Assembly (NCBI GenBank): GCA_004026145.2
Contig: CP034995.1
Span: forward strand, 10,064,887-10,128,886
DNA length: 64,000 nucleotides
Direction: 5' to 3'
Source: Takifugu bimaculatus
Lineage: Eukaryota; Chordata; Actinopteri; Tetraodontiformes; Tetraodontidae
In this document: positions 25,126 to 36,369 of the stretch, in pieces
How positions within the stretch are numbered: the first letter of the stretch is position 1
Layout: every line of letters starts with the position of its first letter
Position numbers and translations under genes: made by a program
Notes under the pieces: model-generated
Databases searched by the model: none
The model's input: the letters and a program-made list of their open reading frames with translations, nothing else
What the model was told of the DNA's origin: nothing

Positions 25126-28100
25126 ATGAACTGGCTTTTCCCCCTGTCTAAAGGCTCGGGACCCCCACCCCTGAACAGCCTACAGCAACAAAGACAGAGG
25201 CAAATAGAGTCGCTCAAAGTTGCACATCCAAGGTAAATTGAACAGCCGCTGGTCACTTGAACCAGACCCAAATACAAATGCTTTATATTCTCTCACTAAT
25301 GTATCGATTTATTGACTTACATCATCTGCGCACGGTGATTACTGTACTTGGTTGGTGTTTACCCGAGTAGCATAGACAGTTGACTCCCAAAACGTACATC
25401 ATGTATTTATGTTTGACATTTTGACAATTCTGTTGTATGAGTTGCTACTATTTGACCAGAATACCATACTATGAATTTAATATCTCCTTGACCTACCGGT
25501 GTTTTAATAGCACTTCCTGATTGCTAGCTGGGCGTTAGCTGATCAGCTAATCCTAATTTAGGTCATCGTGTGGCACGCTACGGTGTAACATTTTTATTTT
25601 TGAAGTTTATAAGTGTAAATTTGGGCTGGCTTGTATTATAGAGTGAATATTCCCACTAATCCCACAACAACAACGCGTGTCGTCTTCGGAAGACTCCGCT
25701 AATTACATGCGCAGATTAAAGTATTAGCCTTTGTTTACTAAAATGGAATCTGCTGTGGATAAGATTTCCCACTGTGAGGAGACGATGTAAACCGTTTAAT
25801 TCATTGACAGGAAAACACTTGGTGTTGGGGTGGTTATACACACCTGTGGCCTCACCTGCATAACTGGACAATTTTATTCAGATGGCAAATTCTTTGTTCT
25901 GTTAACGACCAATGACCAGTAAAGAGGTTTCATTGGCAGGTTACCTGCAGCGAGAGTACCAGCAATTCTCTTTAATATGAGACTTTTTTTTAGTATTAAA
26001 GAAACAATATTCACAATGGGATTTTTTTTTATGCATGAAAGACTGTTCTGCTTTACTTTATCTATTTCCCACCCCAAAATGTTCTCTCTGCCCAAAGCAT
26101 AAGTTGTATTTCATTTTTCTTAACAGCCTTGCAGAGATTCAAAAGGATGTTGAGTACAGAATACCGTTCACGGTCAACAATTCCACCATCAGTGTCAACA
26201 TGTGAGTACATCAGCACGAAGCACATGACCCACCGTGACTGCAGTCACACTAATGCGTTTTGTAACTTCACAGTGGGCAAATTAATGAATCATGTGGTAT
26301 CTGTGACTCTGAGTTTGCTCTCCTTTTGTATATATGACATGCATATGTACTAAAAACAAAATAACCATTTAATAAAGTTAAGTGGTACTTCTGTTTTTCT
26401 ATTTACCTACTGTGTTTTGGTTGTTTTCACAGCATTTGAACTATTGAACAAATTTTAGGATTCCTGAAATTAACTAAATCTGCTTTATCTTTAATCTAGC
26501 CTGCTGCCCCCTCAGTTCCCCCAAGAGAAGCCGGTGGTTAGTGTTTACCCCCCTGTTGGTCATCATTTAGTTGACAGCAACAACGGTACCATGATCTCGA
26601 GTCCCCTCGTCAGTAATGTAAGTTAAGTTCTGTGCTCATGGTTCTAATCGTTTATTGGTTTCTATAAGGGAGATTGAGATTGTTTGGAGCCCACCAGTGT
26701 TAAATTTATTGGACATGATTTGGGGAAAAAAACACATTCTCGCTCAGGATCTTTATTTTACCTTAGCTTAGATGCTGATTGTGACATTATTTTTAAATGC
26801 CTGTTGTAACTGTGAGTATGTTGATATTTTTTTTATGACGCCTGTGAAACCATGTAATACATCCATATTTAATACACTGTTTGTTTTTTTCCTGCAAGCT
26901 GTCTGTGCGTCCCACAAGGGAGAAGTGCGCCTGTATATCCAGTATACATTAAGTGGTGTGATTGTGTGTATGTCCTAGTTTGGGATGCACTCAGATCTGG
27001 GAAAAGTCATCCAGAGTCTGCTTGATGAGTTCTGGAAGAGTCCTCCAGTTTTGATGTCCAGTGGCCTTTCTGGGTTTCAGTAGTGAGTCTTTTCTTACAG
27101 TCCTGGTAGCTGTTTCATGTCAATATATCTTCTTAAAAAAAGATAAAAATATTAAGTGTGTGCCTGAGGTGGTGTGTGTATATATATATATATATGTGTG
27201 CATGTGTCTTTATGAACTGTATTTTTGAGTTGTAAATTATGTGTTCTTACTGAAATTATTTATTTATTATCCTCTATTTTTCGACAGTTTGTACAAATCG
27301 GGCATCAATCCGTACCCTACGCAGGCTTTCCACTATGGCCCTCGCCATATGGGTCCCAGTCACACACAACCCACAGGCCCAGCACCCATGACACACCCAG
27401 TGGCTGAAAATGCTCAGGGACCTCCTCGGGTCCCAGCTCCATATGGACTGATCTCAGATCTGCCACTGCCAGTTCCTACTGGAGACTCGCAGGTACATTA
27501 AAGATGAAACTGGGATGTTGCAGGAGCTGATCTCCACATTGAAGCGGGCTCTGTGTTTGCCAGTACAGGTTGATGTTGAATCTGAATGAGACAATGGTGT
27601 CTGTTTCAGGCAGGACTTAATGGACATTTGTACAAGATGCCTGAGATCCCCGAGTCCTTTCCTGAGCTCTCAGAAATGAAGTAAAATCATCTTTACTGAA
27701 GACATTTTAAGGAATTGACCTTCAATGCCACGATTATGACATTTTTTCACTTCTTTCACATGTTGTGCTCCATGAACTCCAGCCTGATGCAGCTGTCAAA
27801 CCTTTCTGAAAATGAAGACGTGTTATTGGAATTATTTGTCACTTTGCCGCAACTCAAACAGGTCACCAGCGATAAAGAGGAGCTGATCACAAATATAGTG
27901 GAAATGGCAAGTAAGTCCCATTTCTGCATCTGGTATTAAGGTACATGAAGTTGGGAACCATATTGAGCTTTTTGTTGACTTGTTTATTGTCTCGGTTGCA
28001 GAAAAAAACCTTCAGGTGGAGCCTCAGCTGGAAGGGAAAAGACAAGAAATGCTGTACAAGGTACGGTGTGGATGTTGGACTCACACAGACACGCAGCCAA

Positions 28101-28590
28101 TATTCCTGCTCGTCATTGTGTTTGTTTTCATCACAGTTTGAACAGCTGACCCAGATGAAGTCGACCTTTGAGACGAGGCTACAGAGGCAGCATGAGCTCA
28201 GCGAGGTGAGCGGCGCGTCAGGTCAGGTGAGGGAAGTCCCAGCTGCGCGTTCTCGGTTCTTAAATGCGTGTTCTCTGCTAGAGCTGCAGTCTCAGCGCCC
28301 TACAGGCCCGCTTAAAAGTCGCAGCCCACCAGGCTGAGGAAGAGTCGGAGGAAATGGCCGAAAGCTTCCTGGAGGGGCGCACGGACATCGACGAGTTTTT
28401 GACGAGTTTCATGGAGAAGAGAACGGTGAGGAACCCGAGTTTCGCCCGACAGCAAGGAGATTTGAAGGGGAGCGCGTCGCGTAGTGACGTATTTTGTGAT
28501 GTTCCGCAGCTTTGCCACAGCAGAAGAGCCAAAGAGGAGAAGCTGCAACAGTCTATCATCACTCTTGGACAGTTTCCTACAAGTCATTAG
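25126..28590 (+). CDS. vps37a: ESCRT-I subunit VPS37A, 11 exons
   Basis: VPS37A is part of ESCRT-I, which sorts ubiquitinated cargo at endosomes and acts in autophagosome closure. Exons: 25126-25232, 26127-26201, 26500-26617, 26979-27082, 27288-27492, 27610-27680, 27783-27910, 28002-28060, 28137-28205, 28282-28425 and 28510-28590. Phases agree throughout and give 386 residues (human 397). The start MNWLFPLSKGS matches the family N-terminus. Exons 2-4 encode the UEV-like N-terminal domain (EIQKDVEYRIPFTVNN; ILLPPQFPQEKPVVSVYPP; DLGKVIQSLLDEFW). Exon 5 is a proline-rich linker. Exons 7-11 form the Mod(r) coiled-coil domain (LLELFVTLPQLKQVTSDKEE; QLTQMKSTFETRLQRQHELS; FLEGRTDIDEFLTSFMEKRT; RRAKEEKLQQSI). 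A poly(A) signal candidate is at 29892. No frame problem is seen. Confidence 0.96.
27176..27196. repeat. (TA)n/(GT)n tract
   Basis: A short TA run with flanking GT units in vps37a intron 4. Confidence 0.8.
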
Positions 28591-30250
28591 AACATAAGGT
28601 AGAGCACACTGTACAAGTACAATGTTTGCTAAACTGTCGCCTTTATTATAAAATGATATTTCTCTGCACTGTAATGAGCTGTTGTTTTGTTATATTTAGT
28701 TCTCAGGTGTGTTGCCAGCTACAAAGGAGCACATTCAGTCAACAATGGATCGCTTTCAGGAATGTGAATGAATGGATGATCAAAAAAAAAAAACTACCCT
28801 GCGTCTCCAGAACTGGGCTGAAAGGATGAGTAACTATTAAGTTACCCAATCTGGAGTGACATCAGCCCCAATCATATCATTAAGAATCAGTCAGGGGTGT
28901 GTAAAAACATGCAACCTTACAGTATTTAAATGGATAAACACCTACACTAATGGGAGTGTTTGACACAATTGGTGGAGGTGAAGTGTTTCAGTTGGTGTCC
29001 TCATAGTTACACTTTAACGCAGCGAGCAGGCAGATGTCTGGAATCCTTCAGTCGCTATCATCAGTGTCTGTATTTGTGTACCAGCGCTGTCAGGCTCATT
29101 TTAGTTGTATCAGAAAGGTCTCGTTTGTGAGAGTTGGATCAGATTACATTATTTTGGAAAGAACCAGGGAGTCCAAATCTAGGTAATAGCTACAGGAAAT
29201 AGAAGAGAGCAGCATCATCCTGGGACATTTACTCTGATGGACATTGGTGGGTTTTTCAGTTATGTTCTACACATTACATTAGAGTTCCATGTAATGTGTT
29301 CATTAGTAAACTGACAATAGAACTCAGTTTTGAGAGTAACTAGGAAACTGGATTCACTGGATTTTAATGCCAGAACAAATGATTATGATTGTATAATTGA
29401 ACAATACAAACCATGAAACTGGTTTCAAAACTTTAAATGCCCAGTGTGCAGGACCTGCAGAAAGAGACTGTCAGGTTTCATCATCTTCAGATAAGAGACA
29501 CATTTCAAAAGACCATTTTCATCTTCAAACGTGCATTTTTGGCAGACACCATTTGAAAATAGGGCAAGGTGCGGTTTGCTGATGTCAAACTGCAGCCTCC
29601 TCAAGAGAAGCTGCTCACTGGACCTTTAATACTTTCTACACAAATTGATTTATTTTGTGTGCACATAAACATACTGAGCATTGTTTTGATAACCCAGCTG
29701 TTTTCTGACACCGTTTGATCTTGAAATTTAGACGAGTCTCAGAAAAGTGGGATATTGTTGGAATTATTTTGGGTTAAATGCTGCAGTAAAGTTGACAGCC
29801 TTGGATACTGTATTTAAATGTTAATAATAGGCTATATTATAATCAAAAGACTCAGACACCTTTTATTTTATGTTATTTAATTTGTTAGAAGAATAAAGCA
29901 TTTAGAATAACTTGTTTGTGTTCTTCTTTTGCGCCCCATTTAAACCTTAATAATGTGTTTTTTCCTTTTCCAGTTCAACTCATTAGAACCCACACACCAT
30001 TTTTACTGGTAAAAGCTGTTACAATGCAATCACCTCCAAGATGATGTTAGCATTTGATCTTTTTGAACAACCACATATAGATTTACATGGTCATATTGGG
30101 TTCCAGAAACTGCATATTGAGATAACTGAATATATTTTTTTAGAACAAAAGTTGTTTTATTCTGAACTTAAAAATTATAAATTAGAAGCTTTCTGGTGAC
30201 TGGAAAAGAAATGATCTTTGCAGTAGGCGTAATGCCACAGGCAGTACCCG
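28591..30250. other. vps37a 3' UTR and intergenic region
   Basis: Long AT-rich region; the vps37a 3' UTR may reach the AATAAA at 29892-29897. It contains a small inverted-repeat element at 29432-29630. No exon or RNA gene is recognised. Confidence 0.6.
29432..29630. mobile_element. MITE-like inverted-repeat element
   Basis: The left end TTTAAATGCCCAGTGTGC and the complement of the right end, ATTAAAGGTCCAGTGAGC, are imperfect inverted terminal repeats about 200 bp apart. The motif AGGTCCAGTGTGYAGGA is, from memory, the end of a MITE family frequent in fish. No protein is encoded. Confidence 0.5.
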
Positions 30251-30257
30251 CTCCTCG

Positions 30258-30271
30258 ACAGTAGGTGGCGG
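30258..30271 (+). promoter_or_regulatory. CTCF-type motif, 13/14, at the nsmce1 promoter
   Basis: ACAGTAGGTGGCGG matches the CTCF core at 13 of 14 positions. It lies immediately before the nsmce1 non-coding first exon. Confidence 0.4.
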
Positions 30272-30294
30272 TATTTCCGCGCAGAGCAGCGCTG

Positions 30295-30650
30295 ATGGAG
30301 GAAACGAAGAAGACGAACCAGCGGGTAAGGAAATGATTTTCTACCCCCTTCAAAATTAAAAATAAAATCGCTCCACAGTCATAATGGACCTAGTTTGTCT
30401 AGATGTGAAAATCGTTTGAGTTTTAACGTTTGATAAAGTGCTAACCGTGTCAGTTTCGGATGCTGGGCTATTGTTGCCGGCAGTTGATAAAACTAAGTGG
30501 CCTATTTGTGCTCCATGTTCACATTGTGGCAACTATTCCCAAAGCTGAATGGCCGCCTCCGGTTTTCTGTACGATCGTTGCTTTAAGGTTAAAGCCTTTC
30601 TGTTGTCGTTCCAGAAACATGTCACAACAGATGGGAGACAGCCATCGTAG
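30295..30650 (+). other. nsmce1 5' exon with an upstream ORF overlapping the main start
   Basis: The inferred 5' exon ends at 30324 before GTAAGG; the next exon starts at 30615 after CCAG. An ATG at 30295 opens a 21-codon frame (MEETKKTNQR, then [11 protein letters not shown], stop) that crosses the junction and overlaps the nsmce1 ATG out of frame. Where transcription begins is not known, so whether this ATG is in the mRNA is inference. Confidence 0.45.
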
Positions 30651-33024
30651 ATTCTTGCAGACTATGATGGGCTGTGCTGTGGTGACCGGACGCGAGGCAG
30701 ACGCCCTCTACCGGTTCTGCTGCGAAGCGCACAACAGTGAGTCGCTGCAAATCTGACCTAAAATTTTTAACCTAGACCGAAAAATTAAGTTTGAGACATC
30801 ACTAACAAAATGTAGGCTCGGAGAAGCTTTATGAGTGTATGTTCTACGGGTTAATAAATGCATCTTATAGTCACTTCAGAACACATTAATATGCCTAACC
30901 GGGTTAAACACAGTGGACAAATTGATGCATTCATGACAAGTTCTACCCTTTGGCATGAGCATTTTAGTAATGCATTATTCTCTTTTCTGCAGCACAGCAT
31001 GTCCCACACAAACTGGATGATTTCATTAAAACTATTAACTCAAAGCTGCAGCCTCTTTTCATGGAAATAAGAAAAGGGATGTCTGAAGACAGTGGTGAAC
31101 AGTGCTACGCCTTGGTTAGTGAGCTTCTAATCTGAAGGAGATCAGTAAATATTACCCAGCAGCATGTGTGTGGGAGCTAATTCCTTAGATTGTGTTTATC
31201 CAACCTGTGTATTGAAGGTACAGAGTCATAACCACAGCTGTTGCTGGTCTGCGGAGGACTTTTTGACTTTACATTTCTTGCACAGCCTCTTTGGAAGTCA
31301 TTATGAAAAACAGTTTTAAGATATGGAAGATAAATTGAGTGTGACTTTTACTAAAAGCACAGTTGACATTGCCCTTAATCCTCTTCAGATAAACACATCC
31401 CAGAGTGATATCACCAGGATGTCTTCAGATTATGCTGACAATGAGCTGGAGCTCTTCAGGAAAACAGTGAGTTACCTTGAAGAACATCTAACAGAACCAG
31501 AATTTCTTCTGTGTCATGTTCTTTTTTTTGCCAAAGACAGCGGATCACAATTAATTTCAGCTATTTTGATTCAGATTGAGCTGGTCGTTGGCTCTGAAAG
31601 TGGGAAGATCTCCTCTACTGACGTTCTTAACAGTGCCGACTCGCTGACCACAAAAAAAATGAAAAAGAGTGAGACTGAGCAGCTGTTGAACAGACTTGTG
31701 CACGACAAATGGCTGAATGAGGTAGAAACAGATGGTTTATTATTAATAATCTATGTGCTGATATCCTGAATTTTTTCGTGCTTCAGCACGAATCAGTGAT
31801 CAGGGTTTCTGTGCTCTGGAGAGTTCCCGGCCCTTTTGTTACCGGCCTTAAAGTGTTTAAACTGCTTTTAACTGTGACCCTTCTCTTTGCTGCCGTAATG
31901 CTTTAATTGTTTTGTTTAGAACCAAGGTGAATACACACTCTCCACCCGATGCATCTTAGAGATGGACCAGTACATCCACACCATGTATGAGGACCAGGTG
32001 AAAAAATGTCAGATCTGCCACCACATCGCTTTTCAGGTAGCACTTTTGTGTCTTTCCATCACATTTTATGTTTTGTAATTCCTTTTACCTTTGGAACTTC
32101 TAATAAGGCAAAGTAACACCGCACACTGGGTGGGAAGAGCACTGTTACAACCCTGGCTCAAAGGAGAGAGGACACTGGGCATTCTGAAAACCTGATGTTT
32201 ATTTAGCTAAATAGCAGTTTGACCGATGGACCTTTTATCATGTGAAACCACGCTCTGAGGTTTGCGCTGTGTTGGATGGCCGACTGATTCCAGGTTTTAC
32301 AGGAGAACTACAGGAGAAGCCGACAGGTCAACATGGCCACAACTGGGACAACACACCTTTTATTTAAAGTCATGTATTTTCTTTAGTTGTCCTGCAAGTT
32401 TCTACCTGTTGACACCTTGTCTCTTATCACAGCCGTTTTACATATTTTGTTTTCTTTTGTGATTCTCCGTCATTCTCATTGGTGTGTAATGTTTTATTTT
32501 TCTCTCTAGTGCCAAATTTGTGATAATCCAGCATGTGGCATTAAGATCCATAATCCATGTGTGGCCAGAGTCTTTAAAGAGAAAACAGAGCCGAAGTGTC
32601 CAACCTGCGGTGACTTTTGGCCTCATGAAATCCCCTGTAAGTATAAAAGGCTTGTTTGGAGTAATTTATGATATTGGAACAAAAACTGATGCAACCTTTA
32701 TTAACAGTTAAATAAATAAGTCAGTTGGATGATGTTCTTTTGACCACTGTGGGGCGCTGCAACACTATGAAAGTTTAGATTTCCTGCTTCTTATACATTA
32801 CACACACATACACACACACACTCGCATAAATGAGCGATTGATCAAGTAGTGAAAAAGCTGTCTTATTTTTAGTCGTTTAATAGAATTGTTTTAATGAACA
32901 TATGAACATAACATTGCAGGTGTGTTTGTTAAAATAGAGTTTAACCAGTCATTCTTTCCAGTTCAGGCTTTTAACCTTTACTGGGGTTGTTTTCTAACCT
33001 GTGTAATTATTTTTAATTGCAGAA
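30619..33024 (+). CDS. nsmce1: SMC5/6 complex subunit NSE1 (variant RING)
   Basis: NSE1 is the RING-type E3 ubiquitin ligase subunit of the SMC5/6 complex, acting with NSE3 and NSE4 in DNA repair. Coding exons: 30619-30736, 30993-31114, 31389-31466, 31575-31721, 31920-32036, 32510-32636 and 33023-33024. The product is 236 residues (human 266). The start [14 protein letters not shown] matches the family winged-helix region; [14 protein letters not shown] and [12 protein letters not shown] are conserved. The C4HC3-like variant RING reads [32 protein letters not shown] and [14 protein letters not shown]. Exon 6 ends with a lone T that joins AA of the last exon into a TAA stop. The sequence after it stays open for 21 basic codons to TGA at 33088. 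Family members continue past HEIP, so the shortened end may be real or an error. Confidence 0.93.
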
Positions 33025-33536
33025 TTGAGGCGATTTCATTCTCCATCCAAAAGGAGGAGGACTTCAGCATCAAAGATTTTGTGTTTTTGACACGTTAATC
33101 GATGATAACATATAATTCATGAGAATATGTTGCCTTGAGTTTTCTTAATTTAATCTCCTTTACACATATCGAAACCAACTCTTGTGTTTGTTCATTTTTT
33201 GTACACGTGGAACTAAACGAAATGCAGAATTGTAAATATACGACACATTTGCATTTGTGTGTGCTTGTGTGTTTTCAACCCCAACACAACACCTTCTTCC
33301 TTGCTGTTCCAGCAGAAACCGAGACCTCACGGAGGCTCCAGAGATCTGCTGCTTTTCCCCACACAGTTCTCAACATCTTGTTACTTTTCAAACCTGTATT
33401 GTCAAATATTACTGGCAGTTTTCACCTCTGCAGTCTCGATTCCCTGAATGTGGGCTTTGAGAAGCACACGTCAAAGAAAAAAGAATGAAAGACAAAACTG
33501 ATTTCACTGGAGAGGAGGAGGGTTGGATCATCTACG
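32637..33536. other. nsmce1 last intron, 3' UTR and TAAR downstream flank
   Basis: Contains a CA-rich tract near 32802-32822 and the short last exon of nsmce1. No other exon is recognised. The two genes are convergent and about 0.5 kb apart. Confidence 0.6.
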
Positions 33537-34533
33537 TTACATTATGTTGGCCTCAGAAGAGCCCTTTTCTATTATCTTCAAGGTGACAATGTGCATAATT
33601 GCTTTTCTAAACCAGGGATAGAAAAAGGCATATATGAGCGGGTTCAAGCAAGAATTGAAATATAACACCCAGGACACAATGGCCCAGGACGAGGCGCTGT
33701 TGGAGATGTCCTGTCCTGCCAGGGAGGGGTAGTAATACGGGCAGAAGCTCATCAGAAACACTAGTATGACAATACCCAGCGTCCTCGCTGCTTTTCTCTC
33801 CGATTTCTTGGCAGTGACTCTAACTCTCCCCGCCGGGACGACCGCGTTACGAGAACGCAGCGCCCGAGCCTGAGACACTGCAACGATGAAAACTCGGCCA
33901 TATAAGATGAAGATTACTGAGCAGGGGCCGATGAACGTGAAGACCAGGTCGATGGTCCCAGAGACATAGTCAATCACCACCAAGCACTCTCCCTGGCAGG
34001 AGTTGTGTTTGTCCGGCTCCCCGAGGTGGCTCTTCAGGATCAGCCCGTTGTAGAGCAGAGAACAGGCCCAACACAGACAAACACACACCTCCATCCTGCC
34101 CCTGGTGATGAGGGCAGAGTAGTGCAGAGGAAAACAAATGGCTATATGCCGGTCGATGGATATGAGCACCATATTGCCCACAGAGGCTGAGGTGAGGGTG
34201 AAGCCCACGATGTATGAAAGGGCGCATATGAGATCGCCCAGGAGCCAGCAGCTTTCTATGAAGCGTATCATCTCCACTGGCATCACCAGCAGCCCGACGA
34301 GGAGGTCGGACGTGGCCAAGGAGAGCAGGAGGAGATGGGTTGGTTCATGAAGCTGCTTGAAGTGGGAGATGGAGATGATGACCAGCAGGTTGAGGGTTAC
34401 AGTCAGCGTGGCGATGCAGGAGAGCAGCGCGTACAAGAGGACAGCCTCGGAGCGAGGGCGTGCTTGAACCCCTGCAGGAGGAATTTGCCAGCTCGGGGTA
34501 GCAGAGCTCCACCCTCGGCAGGTCGTCCATCAT
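33537..34533 (-). CDS. trace amine-associated receptor, teleost class III type, one-base phase break
   Basis: Class A GPCR of the TAAR family; teleost members are mostly olfactory amine receptors. The body (34436-33537) encodes seven transmembrane helices: LNLLVIISISHFKQLH in TM1, LSLATSDLLVGLLVMP in TM2, SVGNMVLISIDRH in TM3, and NSCLNPLIYAFFYPWF at the TM7 NPxxY. Position 3.32, normally the amine-binding Asp, is Gly. An Asp sits at 5.42 (GTIDLVFTFIGP), the alternative amine site known from the large fish clade. The DRY motif is DRH. The TAAR N-terminus (MMDDLPRVELCYPELANSSC, from 34533) lies one base out of phase. The break is in the CCCC run at 34469-34472; with one base fewer it would join to RPRSEAVLLY. 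It is a single-exon gene, as most TAARs are. No other TAAR is in the window. Confidence 0.92.
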
Positions 34534-36199
34534 CTGAGACTAGAGCCTGAAGCCACCCAGCTGCAGCAGCCCTCTGCTATACGAGACGCCAGGCAGCTCT
34601 TCCTCACTTGTGGGGCTGTTATTATATTCCTTTATTCTTTCTGTCGTCTACCCACCCTTGTTTATTCCACCCCTCCTTTCGTGTTAGATGATGCAACACA
34701 GTGACTCCCCAAACTCTCAAGCTCATTTGGGCCTTAAAACAACAGGGGATAGTGATTAAAAAACAACAAAAAATAACAGATAAACACTTGTTAGGATCAA
34801 GTGTGTCATCTGTCCATGTACTGCTGGCCCAGACTCTTATTACAGAACACGTGCCCACAAACGGTGTAGTTTCTGTCATCGTGAACCGAGAGTCCAGAAC
34901 CAAAGTGTCGGTAGTGATTGGACTGAGATTTTATAAAGAAAAAAAAATCAAGGACACCACAAGGTTCTTGGGCCTGTGCTATTTACCTTCTCCACACTGT
35001 GTACGTTACCAGGAGGCCCAAATATTTGATTGAGATGCTCGTAGCTGATCCAGGCACAGGTTCATTCTCCATAACTAACAAGACAGGTTTTAATGGTTCA
35101 GGTCCAAAATGCAGGACAAACTTGTGGTTAATTCATACACTTTGATTTTGGATTTGAAATCCAGAAATGCACAAAAAATCTTGGACACAAACCATCCTAC
35201 CTCTGCAAACTGAACCATACTTACTCATAAATTTAATACAGCTTTAATTGTTGGTATGTTTAGACAGTAGACACAACAAACCGGCACCGGGCTGGAAAAG
35301 ATAGAGTTTAAACATGGGCTCATAGGTGGAACCAATCACAGATAGAGTGAGTTAGAGTTACGTTTTAAAATAAAACAAGAAATGCAGAAGGGACAAGAAA
35401 ACATGCACACTAAAAAACACAGGAAGACACATATATACATACATAAATAGGTTTCTGCCAAGAAGAACGGGCTAAAATTCAGTAGGTCTGATCCACAGCT
35501 ACAGGAAGTGCCTGGCTGAGGGGAGAGCATTAATTTAGAATTAGTTATTAATTCTGGTTGACTCCTCTCTTAATTAATCATCATTATTTTAGGCACATTA
35601 GTGCTTGAGATGACAATTGCATCATAATTCAGAGATAAATTAGAGCAGTTAGCCAGGAAATTCCAAACGTATCATTTATAATAATAATTTAATAAAGTCA
35701 TTTTCTAATTGTGTGTTTTAACTGTCTTATTCAAAATGATTAAATTGCTGATTGAAGTCTTATGGTTTAATTTCATACTTGGTGGTACCAGTGGGAGGCA
35801 GATAGGGTTGCATCAGCTGCTGATGTTCTTGTTAACACCTTTAACTGGAAGCCAGTGGTGAGTTAACTGTATTATTGTTATTACTGGGTGTGAAACCGGT
35901 CCCTGAGAAGCTTTCTGTGTATGCTTGTTTTTCTTATGTTGCTGCTAATATATCACCTGAGGAATTGTTCAGTTTGGGTTCCAAGCATGATATCATCCAA
36001 AACATGCAATCTTATAGTCTGTTGTTGGTGTTATAGTTCTAAATAGTTGTGGGGGTTTTTGTTATTTAAAAAGGCAAAGTGGGATGTCTGTCACAAATTG
36101 GAAACATTTCTTATTTATTCCAGTAAGTACATCATGGCACAAATTATTGACCTTAAATGTTACATGAAAACCCTCATCAACTTACTGTTTCTTTAAATA

Positions 36200-36255
36200 C
36201 TAACCCTAACTATCCCTAACCCCTAACTGTAAACATAACCCTAACCCTAATAACC
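36200..36255. repeat. degenerate interstitial telomere-like tract
   Basis: Several CCCTAA units (complement of TTAGGG), some imperfect, in 56 bp: CTAACCCTAACTATCCCTAA then a spacer and AACCCTAACCCTAATAACC. Confidence 0.7.
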
Positions 36256-36285
36256 ACTATAAACTTCATACAGACACAATCCAAC

Positions 36286-36327
36286 TAGACAGACAGACAG
36301 ACATACAGACAGACAGACAGACAGACT
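36286..36327. repeat. (ACAG)n microsatellite
   Basis: About ten ACAG units with one ACAT variant. Confidence 0.93.
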
Positions 36328-36355
36328 GCACCTGAGTTGTCATACAATTAATGGA

Positions 36356-36369
36356 ACACCAGGGGGCGC
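36356..36369 (+). promoter_or_regulatory. CTCF-type motif, 13/14
   Basis: ACACCAGGGGGCGC followed by TGCTGCC is close to the strongest form of the vertebrate CTCF core. It lies between the TAAR and keratin domains. Confidence 0.5.

Noticed and set aside
27493..27609. Possible box C/D snoRNA in vps37a intron 5 (GATGA...CTGA pairs)
   Set aside because: Box C lacks the full RTGATGA consensus and no terminal stem pairs the ends, so this is within chance.
33970..34350. Open frames antisense or shifted within the TAAR gene
   Set aside because: They are shadows of the GC-rich receptor coding sequence.
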